Part shown: piece by piece, positions 23,994-37,969 of the stretch | Layout of the letters: the number at the start of each line of letters is the position of its first letter | Numbering within the stretch: position 1 is the first letter of the stretch | Assembly (NCBI RefSeq): GCF_048771995.1 | Contig: NC_133028.1 | Span: forward strand, 72,276,501 to 72,340,500 | Direction of reading: 5' to 3' | DNA length: 64,000 nucleotides | DNA from: Taeniopygia guttata | Lineage: Eukaryota > Chordata > Aves > Passeriformes > Estrildidae | The notes under the pieces: model-generated | Databases searched by the model: none | Told to the model about the DNA's origin: nothing | What the model saw: the letters and a program-made list of their open reading frames with translations, nothing else | Made by a program: the position numbers and the translations under genes

Positions 23994-26249
23994 GAGATGC
24001 ACAGAATGATCTGCTATGTTTTGACCATCTTCATGCTGTACACAACTGCATTTCTATTTAAATAAAAAGCCACCACCTTATGATAGATCTGGTATCTCCT
24101 CTCTCATCCTTTTCCCCAAATTCTCTGATATATAAGGGCTTGCATTCATACATTTACTCCTTACAAATTTTTCTTTTTGGGGTCCACAAAATTTGTGTCT
24201 TTTTATCTCAGTGGAAGCAAGTTCAGGTCTGTTTAGTCATCCTTATGGCTCACAGTTCTTCATCCCGTCTGTTGGGTGGTTTGTAAGAGACCTACACCTA
24301 CCAAACACTGCTTGTGGCAAGCTACATTTTTCTGGTTTACTCTCTCTGATTCTGTGGTTTATTAAAAGCCTTTCACTGCCCAGAGATAGTAACATCAGTG
24401 GCTCAGATTAATTCTTTTTGGTCTTTAGCCAACCAACCAGCTAATTTTGTCATTTGGCTAATTTAGTGATGTGCCAGCAAAATCCATAATTACAGCTGAA
24501 AGTATTTCTACTTCTATTGCTTGCTAAGCTAAGGTGACTCCATGAATACCATGTGCTACTTCTGCCCTTCAGTCCAGAAGAACATGCTTAATAAAAACTG
24601 TGGAAGTGGAATCTATCATCCATTCATTTAAAACTTTTATTGCTTTTGTTTTGCTCTTAGAAGGACACTAGGCCATATCTTCTTCTGGGTTATTCCAGAA
24701 AGGATTTTTCCCTCATTAGGAAATACAGCTTGCAAGAAGATTGTTTTAGACAGAATTTGAGATCCATGTGAGTTAAATCTCTGTTAAATGGGGGAAGAGC
24801 ATGCCTTTACATATGGTGACCTTACCAGGATGTGATACTTCATGATTTTGATAAGTATGATTTAAGGGATGTTTTACTAAGCTTTCCTCTTTTTTTTAAA
24901 TGAGTAAAAGTTTCCAATAAAATCTTCCATCAAAACAAAGAAATGTCATTTCCATAGAGAACCTTTTTTGGAAGACAGGATTTAAAAGGCCACAGCCAAA
25001 CTATGAACCTCATTAGAATGTCTGTTTCACATCAGCTTCACCACCCTCCCCATGCATCCTCCCTCTTCACCAAAAATGGTTGCATTTAGGACAGAGATAT
25101 TTCCCCAAAGATCATTGTTGCAGGCTTTCCAATTGAAAATGTTTGATACAAACTTAGCAGACATAAGTTAAGAGCATGGCTGTTTGCTAAAATGCTCCAT
25201 GATTTCCTCATGACTTGATAGAACTGCTCAGCACTTTGAGTTGGCACTTGTCAACTTCTAGTAATCAAAAGCAAGATTCCAAAAAACATTCAGCTGCTTA
25301 AAACTTGCCAATATCTGGCAGCTTTTTTATTTTCTTTGCTGCTCTGTGGATGATAATTCCTCTTTGCCCTTCTTAGTAAGCACAAGCCTAAAAGAGAAGA
25401 GGCAGGCAAAAAAAAATAAAAGAAAAAAAAGAAGAGTGTCTGGGGAGGAAGGACTGGCAGGGAAGATCCCTCAGCAGGAGCCAAGAAAGCACAGCTCCTC
25501 GGGCTGGAGCCAGAAGCAGCAGGTTTGGTACAGAATTAATCCCTGAGTACCTTCTGCTGCCACTGGAAGTATGATGAAAGTGCTAAGGGCTGCACATGTT
25601 CACAGGCTGCTTCCCCAGCTGCTTTGGGATTAAAACCCAGCTCCAAAACACGTGGGATGCTGAAGCGTGCTATGTCCACATCTGCAGGAGCAGCCTCCAG
25701 CACTGGGGGCTTGTGCTGGTCTGCCTGGGGGGCTGGAAAGCATCTGGGGTGGTGGGGGCAGGAAAATCCAAATCCTCATCTGGGATTTTTCAGCCTGTCA
25801 TGCGGAGCAAGAAGGGTGAAAATGGCCCCACAGAAGAGGGAAACAGAAATAAGGACTGACAGAGGACTATAGAGGAGGGCAGAAAGGCACCTAGGGTGTG
25901 AAAAGGAAGAGCTCCCACTTGTTTGCATTGCTGACTCTGACTCGATTTGGAAGCTTAGCTGTCATTATGAGAATTGGATCAGAAACAGTTTTGGAAGACA
26001 GTGATAATTTCTTGCCAAGCCAATCCCTCTCGCTTACTCTCAGTGCCAGCTCCCTCAGCTCTCAGAAACAGCCTTCTCTAATTTTCTTTAGGCAGGAAGC
26101 AAATACCAATTCAATAGGAGTCGTGGGTTCTCAGCGCTTTTCAGGACTAAGTATTGGACACATGCTGAACTTAAAAACTGACACATAAGTCAAGATGGTT
26201 TGTTTCAATATTCTCCCTTCTCTGGAAAACAAATTGTTGTAATATAAAA
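23994..26249. other. Gene-free sequence with a GC-richer block
   Basis: No gene was recognised. The part at about 25440-25870 is purine- and GC-richer than its surroundings and carries two overlapping plus-strand frames of 82-87 codons. It has no CpG cluster, so it does not look like a CpG-island promoter. Identity unknown. Confidence 0.4.
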
Positions 26250-26420
26250 CCATGCATCTCACGTTGATAGTTTATTTTATTTATCCATGCTGATGCCCCA
26301 GGTAGTTCTATTAGGCAGAATTTGACACGGGTTTTTATGGCTCATCATTTCTGGCGGAGCTGTGATTGAAGTGACACAGCAGGCTTCCAAAGGACTCACT
26401 GGGGTACACAGACTTCACAC
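26250..26420. other. Balanced-composition block, candidate conserved noncoding DNA
   Basis: A complex stretch free of repeats, with TGATTGAAGTGACACAGCAG near 26363. Its look differs from the surrounding AT-rich sequence. Conservation is a guess that needs alignment. Confidence 0.18.
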
Positions 26421-29400
26421 AAACTGATTGTGAGCACAGGTACGGGGAGATTTTCAGTGACACCAGATGCATTCATCTCCTTTTAGCAAACCTTGTGAGC
26501 CTCCTCTTTCTGATTCTGCCAATTCGAGGTGCTACCTGTGTACCTTTGTGTGCTTGCCACTAAAGATTCAGATTCTCATCACAACAACAGCAGTGCTAAT
26601 GTCAAGTAAGTACATAAATAAAACAAATCCAGTGAAGCCTTTATGGGTATGGTTTATACTGCAAACAAACCTGCAAACTGAGTGGATATTCACTAATTGT
26701 TTTCTGTCTGGAAAGCTTTACATTACTCATATAACCTGTTCATTACTGCAGCACGTGACTGTATCTACGGATGATCCTCCCTCTGCCTGTGGTCACTGGA
26801 ATTTACAGGATTTTACTGGTAGGGAATCAGCATGAGATTTTATGGCACTGTTAACAGATTTAGCATGGCAGAAGCCCCATGCATTACAAGTCTCTAAAAG
26901 CAGAGGGATATATACAGTACTATTAGGATCTTAGTATACTAAGGAATGTATTTTGCCCTAAAAGATATTTCAGTCTTTAATCTTAAGTACATGTTTTAGT
27001 GCTTAGCCCTACTGTCTTCTATAGCCCTTACTCACGTATTTAAGCAAATACCTTTATTAGTACTGTCCTATGTTATGTTCCAATTAAATTAATGCACTAG
27101 GTAAATGGCACTTACCTTTATGAGCATAATGAATATAAGAAGAAATGTGTACTGGGAATAAAAACTGGCTAGCAAACACAGTATGTGGGACAACTTGTGA
27201 GTGAAGTCTCACAATTCTGAAACACACACTGTTGCTTTTTTGATATTTATTCATTTTCTTCGAAGTATATTATGTTCTACGTAGGATAAACATGCATCTG
27301 GAAATGGGATTTGTCAAGTCTGAAAGGACAGGAAGAAAAAGGGAGGGGGTGGGAAAGTTCTATTGCCAGTGCAATATTTCATGCAGTAACTGTAAGCAAA
27401 TCTAAATCACAGACAGGGTGCAACAAAAAACAAGGGAGGAAATGAACTGCGCACTAACCATTTCTACAAGGAAGAGCAATGGTTTTATCTCTTTCCCCAT
27501 CTTTTTCATGTGGACATCAACATACCATTTTTCAGATAGCAATGGATTTCTTTTTTTCTACACTAAAAAGTTTCCCTGGATTTACATATTTGATATAATT
27601 TATGCAAATACCATTTCTCCGATAGTCAATACATTTTATCTCTCAGATAAGGAAATTATCTAAACCTGAGTCTTTCAAACTATAATATAATCAATGAATA
27701 TTCAGGCACAATATTTTAAGGAGTCTAATTAAGGACTTCTAATCATACTTTATTGTTACCAGCCAAGCCCTGCCAACTAGCATTAATGAAACTCAGACTT
27801 CAGATGGTTTACTATTAACACTGGAGTATGCAGGAATTAATCACCATAAGTACCCTACCCACACAAGTGTCCTGAAATGCATCAGTCAGCTTCTAGCCCA
27901 GCAGGATTCTGTATTTTCACTCCCCCAGTGGAGTCAATAGAAAGCAGTCTTCAGGATGTTTATCTTAATTTTATCCCCCTTCCCTTTTTGGGTGAATTTT
28001 AACTTTATGTTTCCTTTTCCTCTGCTACATTCGTTTGTATTCTATGAAATCTGTGCCCCTATCTATTTCCTTAGATACTTCCAGGTCAGTACCTTGATGC
28101 TGCAGCAATAGTTCATGAAACCTGACATAAAACAAGAGAACTTTATGCAAACCAAAAGACAAACCTCTATGGCTCCAGTTTGGAGTTTGGGCTGACAATG
28201 TCAGTTGTACTTCAGGATTTTCTTTTTCAACTTCCTTAATCACTCACTTGCTTTCTCTTGCTTATTTATTTTGTAGCATTTTTCTATTCTAATAAAGAAC
28301 CAATATGAAACCATATTCCACTGGAAAGATTGTGAGCAAAGATGAGAAGAAAAAAAGAAGAGGACATAAATGTAAAATCAGCGAAACTATAAAATAATTT
28401 TTAAATATCTGTTGCTTGTATGCAAAAGGATCTTCTAGATAGGAATATATTAAAAGAGAACTATAGTGGCTCTCCAAAGGGGAACAAAAGGAAAAACCTG
28501 AGGAAAGACAAAATAAAGGTGCTGCACCTGCAGGAAGGAAAGTGGAAGAGCAGTCTTCCAGTAACTGAAGGTTCTCCTGATCAATTAGCTGTAGCTGAAA
28601 GAGGCCAAGACCTCGGGCTAAATTAACCCATCCAACACCCAGATGGGGACTGTGGCACCCATTGTAGCTGCTGGTGTGTCCAGAGAAACCAAAGCCATCC
28701 AAAGCAGCTAGAAGTTCAATTTCTCCTGCCTCTTCAAGCAGCTGTGCTATTCTTTATTTTATGTCTTAAACTGTTGGGTAGCAGGTGGTACTTACTGTTA
28801 AGCTGTTGTCACATCTCATCCCAAAGCTGCTGGTATTTCACTGACTGATAAAGTGTGACCCTTTAATTCAAAACTTCAGGGACAAGTATTGATAGCACTT
28901 TATCCTATTAGGCAATCTACCACTCAGAAGAAGATACTGTTCATTATAAATAAGGTTATCAGAATCTGGCCCACAGAGTAGTGAGGTAAAACACATTACT
29001 ATACTAAAAGTGTTAGTTTTATTATCAGTTTTGCTATGCAGGTATTGACAGGTTGCTGTGATAACACAAGAAGTCCAGCACTTGACAAGAGCAAAGAAGA
29101 ATTACAGAGCAGGTGCATACTGCTATCACAGGGTTGAAGGGAACATGGCTGCAAAGAGTTCAGGTGCAATCATTATGTTGTTGGCAGAGATAAAGTCTTC
29201 AAAATGACAGAAAATAATTGCCTAATACAGAGTTATAGTACTGCCCTAAGCTGTAGAATGAAACAATTACTTTTATGTAGCTCCTCGTCTTCAGAATCGA
29301 AAATCCTCTTTGTTGTTCTCTCATCTTTCCCTTGATCTTTGAAGACTTTTCCCTGTGTATTTAACAGGTATTTTTAGTTTGTTTTCTCTCCCCCCAGTGC

Positions 29401-29440
29401 TTTCCCTCTGCTTCTCAGTGTTGTTACCTTTCTGGCTGTA
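26421..29440. other. Gene-free sequence
   Basis: No gene was recognised. The 137-codon minus-strand frame at 28289-28702 is rich in Leu, Phe and Ser as expected of antisense AT-rich DNA, and it shows no domain. A 122-codon plus-strand frame at 26467-26835 likewise has no supporting feature. Confidence 0.45.
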
Positions 29441-29900
29441 GCATCTCGCCGTGGCCCAGATCATTGCAGGCATCTGTTACCCAGGGCAGCTGCCACATTA
29501 ACCTACAGATGCCCCCGCACACTCCATTATTCTCACAGGTCAGCACAGTTCACTGGTATCCCGTGATAGATGATGCAAAAGGAGAGCAGATTAGAGCATC
29601 AGGAGACAGGAGAATGACTCTGAATCTGATTAGTTTAGGCAGAGGGGATTTCATGTGATCCTAAGATGCAGCTGTAGTATAAAACGAGAGCTACTTCTCC
29701 ATGTCTGTCATGGTGACTGCAAAATCCCAAATGAGCAGAGACACTGTGGGCAGTTGCTCATTTAATTAACCTGCCCTGACTATCAGGTTCCAGGGTCTAA
29801 TGTCATTTGATAGAGTTTTCACTTTGCTTCTTAGATGAGATCACCCATGGAGACAGTGTATAGGCTGGATATAAACCGTATTTCGCATGAGCCCAAACTC
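29441..29900. other. Balanced-composition block, candidate conserved noncoding DNA
   Basis: About 450 bases of complex sequence without simple repeats or transposon signatures, including TTGCTCATTTAATTAACC near 29754. A regulatory role is an inference from appearance only. Confidence 0.2.
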
Positions 29901-32710
29901 AGCTCAACTCCAAAATAGCCTGCGTGTCTCTATTTGTACAGAGTGCAGCAAAGGAGAAGTGAAAGCTCTAGCCTTTTCTGTCTGCTGCTCAGTATCATGG
30001 CTGCAGCCCTGGTAAACCTCTATTCCTCAAAATGACAAATATTTCCAGGTGTGCCCTAGCAGGCTAAGGTGCCTCAGGCACACAGTGGTGAACACAGAGG
30101 CTGGACAAGCAGGGAAGCACAGCCATCAGTCTTACAGCCTTTTATGTTGGAGGATAATTACAGGTTCAAATTCCTAGCCTTTTTTTTTTTTTTCTAAGGA
30201 TTTTTAGAATACCATGCTTTATAAAAATTTGAGACTCTCATTCATCTACCTCTAATATGAAATGGGAAGTTTCACATTCTGTCAAGGTGACGAACTGTGA
30301 GTTTAAACTCCCTGGTGCTGGGAAATAAAGTATACTAGCCAGTTCATCCCCCTTCCAATTGCTACTGAAAAACTTGTGCACTTTAGTGGATGCAGCAGCA
30401 GAGGGTATTTCCTAAGGCTCCACACCTATGGAAGTCTTAACATTTCCAATGTATGTTGTTCTCACATTATGTCTTCTAAAACTAAGAACACTGCAAGTAA
30501 CAGACTTGCAGTATAGTTGTCACTTGCCTTATCTCAGTGGGAGAGCTTTTTATCTCTGTTTTCCTACCTAGAAAAAAAGAAAACAATGCAGCTGAATGAA
30601 GAATACAAAATAGACAATTCGGCCTACAAACTTTACCCGAACTTACTCAATGTTTATTCTCTGCTTTTAGAATACTGATAAGAAGATAACGATTTCCTGA
30701 GTATATTCATTATCAATCACCTCTCTGGGTCATTTCTTAGAGTATTTAAAATTCACTATTCACTCTGTACAGTTTGCCACTGGGCAGTCAAAGCACACGG
30801 CACCTTGTCCTTTCTCTGACTAGCAGCTGGAAAAAAAAGAGAAAAAAAAGTTTGTGGACATGTCAAAAAATTTAGTTCACATGGTAAAGCCCACTTGGTA
30901 AATTCTTTATGAAAATAACATTTCTATTAGAAAGATGACTGACAAGAAAGAGCCTAATAATGGAAATCAGAATGCATTCATTTTTGAAGAAATATTCTCT
31001 GAAAGTGATATTCAATATTGCTCCAAATTAAGAAACAAACTATCCATGATACTCAAGGAAGAGCTCTGGCTCTGGCTAACAATGTTCTGTGATAAAGACA
31101 ACCATTGTGCCTGATTGCAAACCAAATACCAAAGTTTCCCAAGGACTGGCTAGTGAACTAGATTTGGTTTATTGACTATTCAGAAGGTTTGAGGTAGCTT
31201 TTGTTGCCACACACAAAAAATATTAGAAATATTACAATAGGCATTGGAAACTTTCCAGTCAGCCTTTTTGCATCCTACTATGCTTTGTTAGGGATTAATA
31301 CTTTAACCCTTGCAAAGAGAAGACAAAATGCCAAGTTATGTGAACACAGAAGCACAGTAAGGAGTAAGAAGGTCATAGATTCATAAAGGCTAAAGAGAAA
31401 ATCTTTAAAATCTGAATAATGCTATTCTGGGCTCATTGATTTTAATGGACTTTGGATCAGGCCATTATTTCTGTTGTGATGACAATATCTGTATAATATA
31501 GTCATTTTTACAATCATGACAATGAGTTACTGTATGATAAGTGCTTTTAATTTTAAAGGAAAAAATATGTCAGTAATTAAAGATTATCCCTTGGCATTAA
31601 TTTTATAAAGTGTGCTATAAACCTCTTTTTCAAATTAAAAAAAGAAAATCTAGGCCAATATAGTGCCAATGAAGGACTTGGTATGAGTTAACAGCCCTGC
31701 TGAAAGACAAGGAGGAAATAGCTCAACTCCCTGTTTAGTTTTGACTCCACAGTGATCCACCTTTTCTTAATGGTGCCCTCTCAAAGTACATCATCCAAAA
31801 ATACATTTCAGCTTCACTGCAATCCAGATTTCTGGCTCTAACAAATAATTTTTCTATGCCAGGCTGATAGCACAAAGGGTTAGTATAAAAGCATTTACCT
31901 CTTTGTCAGCCACTTTTGGTTGACAACGATTGAAAGACATGTTTCTTGGGATTTAAAACTTTTTTTTTTTTTCCTTTTTTCCTGAATTTATAACAGTAGG
32001 TTTTCAACTACCTGATTTATTTTTGTGAAGGAGAAAAACATGAATCTTGTTCCATAGCTGCTCTAACCAAATAAGGAATGCTTCTTTCCCTCACCTTAGA
32101 AACACTAAGTGAATACTTTAATGCAAGTCAATGCAATGTTTAATGAAAATCAAAATGGCAAAAACCAAACAATAAATACATTAAAAAAAAAAACCCAATA
32201 AAAAAAACCAAAGAACTTGAAGATCTTTGCTCTTAGAACTATTAATGCCAGAGAAAGAATCAGAAAAATTTGAATGCAACTTTAGAACTCTTGCTGGTCC
32301 TGTTGTAACTGTTTGGCAGAAGGAGAAAAGATATGGGCATAGAATATTCACTGGAACAGAACCTTTCTGTGACAGCATCTCTCTGAGGCAGGATTCAGGT
32401 TAATTGCCCCCAGATCCATTGATCCTAGGTATGGGATTGTATAAAAAAGGATTAGCAAGTTACAAATTCAAATGGCATTTAAAATTGATGATGTATTGGA
32501 GATCTCTCAGGGATTTTTGTATTGCCCTGCCTCCCAAAGCAAAACTCAGCCAAGGGATGGAGAAGCCACCAGCCTGGTTTGGGATATTGGTTGGGAATAT
32601 TGGAGGGAACAGGTAGAAGGAAGCTCAGTGGTCTTTCCTGATTAATTTAAAGACTAAGAAAACTTCTGATGAAGGAAGAAAAACTAAATCAATTCAAAAT
32701 GCTAAATCTA
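29901..32710. other. Gene-free sequence
   Basis: No gene was recognised. Short T or A runs occur near 30180, 30833 and 31962, and an A-rich simple stretch lies near 32183-32207. Confidence 0.45.
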
Positions 32711-32797
32711 CAGATTTTGCAGATTTTATAAATTTTACAGATTCTACAGATTTTACAGATTTTACAGATTTTACAAAAGATTTTACAAATCTTACAG
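32711..32797. repeat. 9-bp minisatellite (ACAGATTTT)
   Basis: Nine to ten imperfect tandem copies of ACAGATTTT. The middle units are identical, and the outer ones carry substitutions and one 3-base insertion. Confidence 0.93.
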
Positions 32798-34301
32798 AAA
32801 CATACATAGGGCCCTAAATCCAGATGTTTTCCATTAATGCAACCAAAGAACTTCATCTGACAGCTGGATCACAGTGAAAAATGCCTATGAATATAAGTAA
32901 TAGGAAGTTAATTGTGTTCATTTAAGTAATATGAAGTGATGATTTAAGTAATAGGATTATACAATCATTTGTGCTTGTTTTCAGGATGATTTCAAAGAAA
33001 CAGGTACAAAGGAAAGCACCCTTTAGCCACAAATATAGGGGGTTTTGCTACTACCTTTTGTGCACATGAACAAGGATGCATATATCCATATATTTCTCTA
33101 CATAAACTCTTATTGCCAAGGATGGAGAACAAAATTAGTGTGTAGGCTGTAAATCAATGACCGTTAGCCATTCTTTTAGTCTTGAATAACTTTGCATGCA
33201 TTTAATCACCGCTAACTTCAATATCCACAATATACCATGGAAAGTTATTAATTTTCTCTTCCTCTGACCTCAGAAATTAAGATTTCTACATCTGTTTTTA
33301 TGGTGATTTACATGGAATTCACACAGTCAAAAGACAAAAAAGACACATAAAGGAAAACACATACAGTATAAAACACATAGGACATATTTTCTCAGCCTAA
33401 GGAGAAATGACAATTTTCCACCAGAGCTAGCGAAGTAGAAATTCTGATTTATTGATCTTTGAGGTCAGATGTAAATATTTTCAGTTGGCTTGTTGATTTT
33501 TGTTGTGCTTGTTTTGTTTTCTGTTGCCCTTTTGAATTTATGGAAGGTAAGGTCAAAGTGTTAATGCATTAATTCAGTCAGTATTAAAGAACCCATTATA
33601 CATCTTTTTGAGCATCCTTGGAAGCTGACATTCTGTTTAATATCTGTACCAGTCATCTCTGGAAAACAATGTCATGGTGAAACTTTAAACTGTCATATGA
33701 TAGCAGACAGCTGTGGTCCTGTTTTTTACTTTAGCAGAGTTTCACCAGGAAAGGATAAGCGGAGAAAACCCTGAAGGAGAAACAGAAAAGTTTGATTTCT
33801 TGAAAAAAAAAATGTCTTTATTAAAGACTCAACAAATCTGATGGAATTAAACTTGAGCAGTGTGAACCACTATTTTTTATGGCTAGCAGCAAGTTCAGCT
33901 GCAAGGCAGGTGACTAGTATAATAGACTTATATCTGACAATCTGCTTTTTGCACACCAAGGACTTAGTTATCAGAGGACATACAATTTTGAGGGCCCTTT
34001 TCCTGTAATATTAGTCTTTTTCTGCCCAAATGACTATGTCCTTTCAAAATTGTTGCATGGCATTACTGTACTGCAATCCTTGGGTGCCATATTAAACAAA
34101 AGCAACATTATTACTGGTCTACAGTTGGTAAAGTAAAATTGTGCACGTTTCCAAGATGTTTGTTTCTCTTAAGTGCTTGGATTTGCAGTTTCCCACAAAA
34201 CGAAGAAAAAGCAACTGTAATCTCCCTCTTGAGATATTTTTACTTTAGTAAAACATTATTAAATACATTTTAATGCTCATATATTTTGTTTGTCGATATA
34301 C
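32798..34301. other. Gene-free AT-rich sequence
   Basis: No gene was recognised. Small direct repeats of TTTAAGTAAT(A) occur near 32895-32955. Confidence 0.45.
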
Positions 34302-34358
34302 ATGTATATATACTTATATTTCTATTATACATATATACTTATATTTCTATTTATACAT
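34302..34358. repeat. Two-copy tandem repeat of about 27 bp
   Basis: The block ATATACTTATATTTCTATT occurs twice in tandem with short TACATA spacers, in AT-rich simple sequence. An (AT)n stretch of the same character lies near 34660. Confidence 0.8.
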
Positions 34359-37300
34359 AGTTTTATAAACCAGCTGTATTTTGCCTCTATTGTGCTTCTC
34401 AGACCATTGATTCAGATTGAAAAGTACTACTTGATATTTCTTAGAGTGAAATCCATCGTTGTGTGATGGTCTACAAACTACTTGAGGCTCACTTATTTCA
34501 GGGTTTAAGTAGCACTTTGGTGAAACATTGCTTTGTACAGATAGAATTTTACCTTTCAAGAACATCCCACGTCTTTTCTTGTGATAGTTTAACTGTGCAG
34601 TAGGACTGTAAGTGTTTTGTGAGATAATACTGTAAAATTTGATGTCTCCCTCCTTCTCAGTTATATATATATATATTTATTCTGAGTGGACTTTTTTCCT
34701 ATTTGAAAGAAGAAAAAGGAGGAGGATTTTCAAGCAAAATATAGTCTTTTTTCCTTTATATTACCAACAGTGCTGATAATCCAAATCTCACGAGGAGTGA
34801 GGTGCACTGTGATGCGTAAGGAAGAGAAATAACCACATTTTTCCTTAATTATGCTATTGTGCATTCCTCATAGTAGCAATATCATGTCATTTTTCAGGAA
34901 ACCAAATACAGGAACATTCCAAAAGGTGGCTGATGCACAAAAAATTATTATCACCACAGCTGGGAATAGCACTAGATTTTTCTTTTCTCCTCAGAAAAAC
35001 AAACCAGCTTTTATCTACAATCAAAAAAATACTGGATAGATCCTGCAATTCCCAGGGTGTTGGAAGTTGAAATAAGATTAAGATTAGAGAAAAGTGTGTG
35101 AAAAGGCACTAATTGAAGAACAGGAGCACTGAGAAGAAAGGATTAAACAGGTTATATATCTAATGTACAGGGAATTGTTTAGGACAAAGCAAGAAAGCTT
35201 TTTTCCTTTTTTTTTTTTTTTTTTTTTAGTTCTTGATATATCCAAGTATGGTGCTCCTAAGTGATGATATAAGAGGGAGCTGGTTGAAGTGAATTTTAGA
35301 TAACTGCCAGAATTTATTTCCATAAATATAAGGCAAATAGTTTCAAGTCCAGATGAGCAGTTTCTTTACCTATGTAGCTTTCTGTCTAATGATCTGTAAA
35401 GCTCTATAGTGAGCATTTAGATATCAATAAAATGTCTTGTACTAGTTCCAAAATTCGTGGAAACATTAATAATTGTGGGCACAAGATGTTGATGAAAATG
35501 GGTTTCAGAATTTGACAGCTAGAGGTGTTTCTGAGAAAGTGTTCAGGACATCTTTAAAACTTAAGGCATTTCCTAAAGGAAGAAATTTCATGAAAGTCTA
35601 GATGCATACAATACTAAAAAATATCAACTGCCAAAAATAAATAAATGACCTGGCAAACAGTGAAATATAAATACTATGTGGATATACACACCTGCAGAGT
35701 AGATAAGCACTATTTATTCCCACTCATATATAAATTTTAGATAAACTTGTCAATTACAGATTTACAGATACTGCACTTCTTTCTTTTAAAAGATGATTTT
35801 TCTGCAAATCACGCAGAATGAGAACACAGAATCCTTCACACAGGGAAAGCAGTTGCACAAAATACCCACCATATAATTTACTTCAGCCTATTTCATATAA
35901 ACCAGAAGGTAAGGTTCATTTCCTCTCATGGCTACAGTGTTGCTGCTGGCATCAGACCATCAGACAGAGTAACAAAAATTCAGATTCTGATAATATACCA
36001 AATCCACCCATGGCATTCCCATAATGTCCATACTGGGTAATAATAAACAGATATTTACACTCTATTACTCTCCCGGTTATTTATTGTTTTTGCTTGACAA
36101 TTATTCCTTGATTTGGACAAGCATGCAAAAAGAATACAACCAAGAAACATAAGGAGCAAGTATCCAGACTCTGGATCAGGTTAAGGACATTGTGGTGGAT
36201 AAGGATAGTTCACATGTTATGAAAGACAAGAATAATTAATTAAACCATTAGAAAACAGACTCATGAACATGCCATCTGGAAGTGTTATTATATTGTGTGT
36301 CTAAATTATTCCCCTACGCTTAGCACAAATCTCCAAGAGTGGCAATTTAATTATAGAGAGGGTAAAAATTAAATTCCACAAACAATTGGAAGGCCTCCTC
36401 TCAACTACTGTACTGACAAATCTTAGTAGAACGATGGTAGTTGATAAGTCTATTTCTTATTCCATAAAGATGAAAGCAAGCAATGCCCCTAAGCAGCAGT
36501 CACTGTGCTGCTTTCCTGTGACAGCTGCCTGATGATAAGACCTGGGGGTGCTGAATCTACTTCAATCTACTGCATGAATTAATATTTCTACCACACTACT
36601 ATTAAATGTGCAGTGGCTGCTAAGTGAGGTTGCAGAGGGTAATGAAGGAGAACACGTCAAAACCTGCTGCTTCACAATTTTCATGCCTGCCCTCCAGGAG
36701 AGTTATGAAAGTCATCCCACTCTCCACACCACAAACTGGATTAATGGACACCTCAACAATAAAAGACATCTCAGACTACTGCCAGACTTCAAAACAACTT
36801 TAAACTTGCTTGGTGTTTGGAGTGCTGCTGTCGCTCTTTTGGTTTTTTTATTTGTTTGATTGGTTGGTTTTTCCCTGTTTCAATATGTTTGTGTCATAGC
36901 CCTCTCTGTTAGAAGTCAAAATGAGAAGCAGAAATAATACAACAAGGTGAGAAAAGTCAGTCTGATGGCAGTTTCATCCTGATTTTTCAGATCAGAGATG
37001 CCATGGAGGAATATACATTGGGTAAGTACTGGAGTATGTTCCAGAACTTTTGTTTCTTTATTAAAATCCACAAAATGGAAGACAGCAAAGATTAAAGGCA
37101 TTCTAATAAGGACAGAAACACTCACATGCATGTGTGTGTTACTCTTGTAAAAGTGCTGTGATTTGGGCCTTTTTTTTCATATGTCAGCCTCATTTCAGGG
37201 GTGATGAACAACAAAAAGAGAACTGCCATAACCAAATGTAGTTCCCAAAATGCATTCTCTGGATGGAGTTTTTGTCTTGTTAGGCTGAGGTTACAGGTGG

Positions 37301-37969
37301 TACTTCAAGCCCATCCTCTCTTCTCTCCTTACTAGAAGGTGCATTTTTTTACTAGGGAGCAATGGGGAAACATGGTTTGATAGCACTCTTGCTTGTAAAT
37401 ATACTTCACTGTATTCCTGTCTTATTTGTTGTTTCTGAAGATTTGGAATAACTAATTGAGTGCTATAAATCACTCAGAAATAAGGAAGGAATTTCACCAG
37501 TAGTGTAAAATTTTTTTAAATTTCAGACTTAGTTTTTGCAGGTCCACATTTTCTCTTATACATATTATTAGTTGTTCCAGATTGAGGGTAAACTAAAAAT
37601 ATTTTGATTCAAGGAAAAGGTATTGCACTATCTAATTTAAAATTCAACCCACCAATTGACTTGAATACATTATAAAAAATTAATTGTGTGAGCCATAAAC
37701 TTTTATTTAGTGAACGCTTTTCAAATTTTATGTGAACAAGCCAAGTGTCAAGTGAGCTTTTTCCAGAAATAAAGATATTGTTTTTATAAAAGTGAGGGAT
37801 TTAGCTTGATTCGCTAAATTATCTCAGTCTAAAAAGTTCATTAAAAAAACATCTGCAATAAAAAAAGTGTTGAGTGAAGAAATGGAAGAGTGCAGGAGAG
37901 CAGTGTGTATGGAGACAGAGAATTGTTAGCCTCCCCACACTGTGCTGAACAGATTGCAGTAACCTAAAA
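34359..37969. other. Gene-free AT-rich sequence
   Basis: No gene was recognised. A T run lies at about 35200-35227. A short segment at 36991-37021 is bounded by good splice signals on the plus strand and is described as a finding. Confidence 0.45.

Noticed and set aside
25440..25870. GC-richer block as a CpG-island promoter
   Set aside because: CpG dinucleotides are rare in it. The block is purine- and GC-richer but CpG-depleted.
28289..28702. 137-codon minus-strand frame
   Set aside because: The composition is Leu/Phe/Ser-rich as expected of antisense AT-rich DNA. No recognisable domain or gene context supports it.
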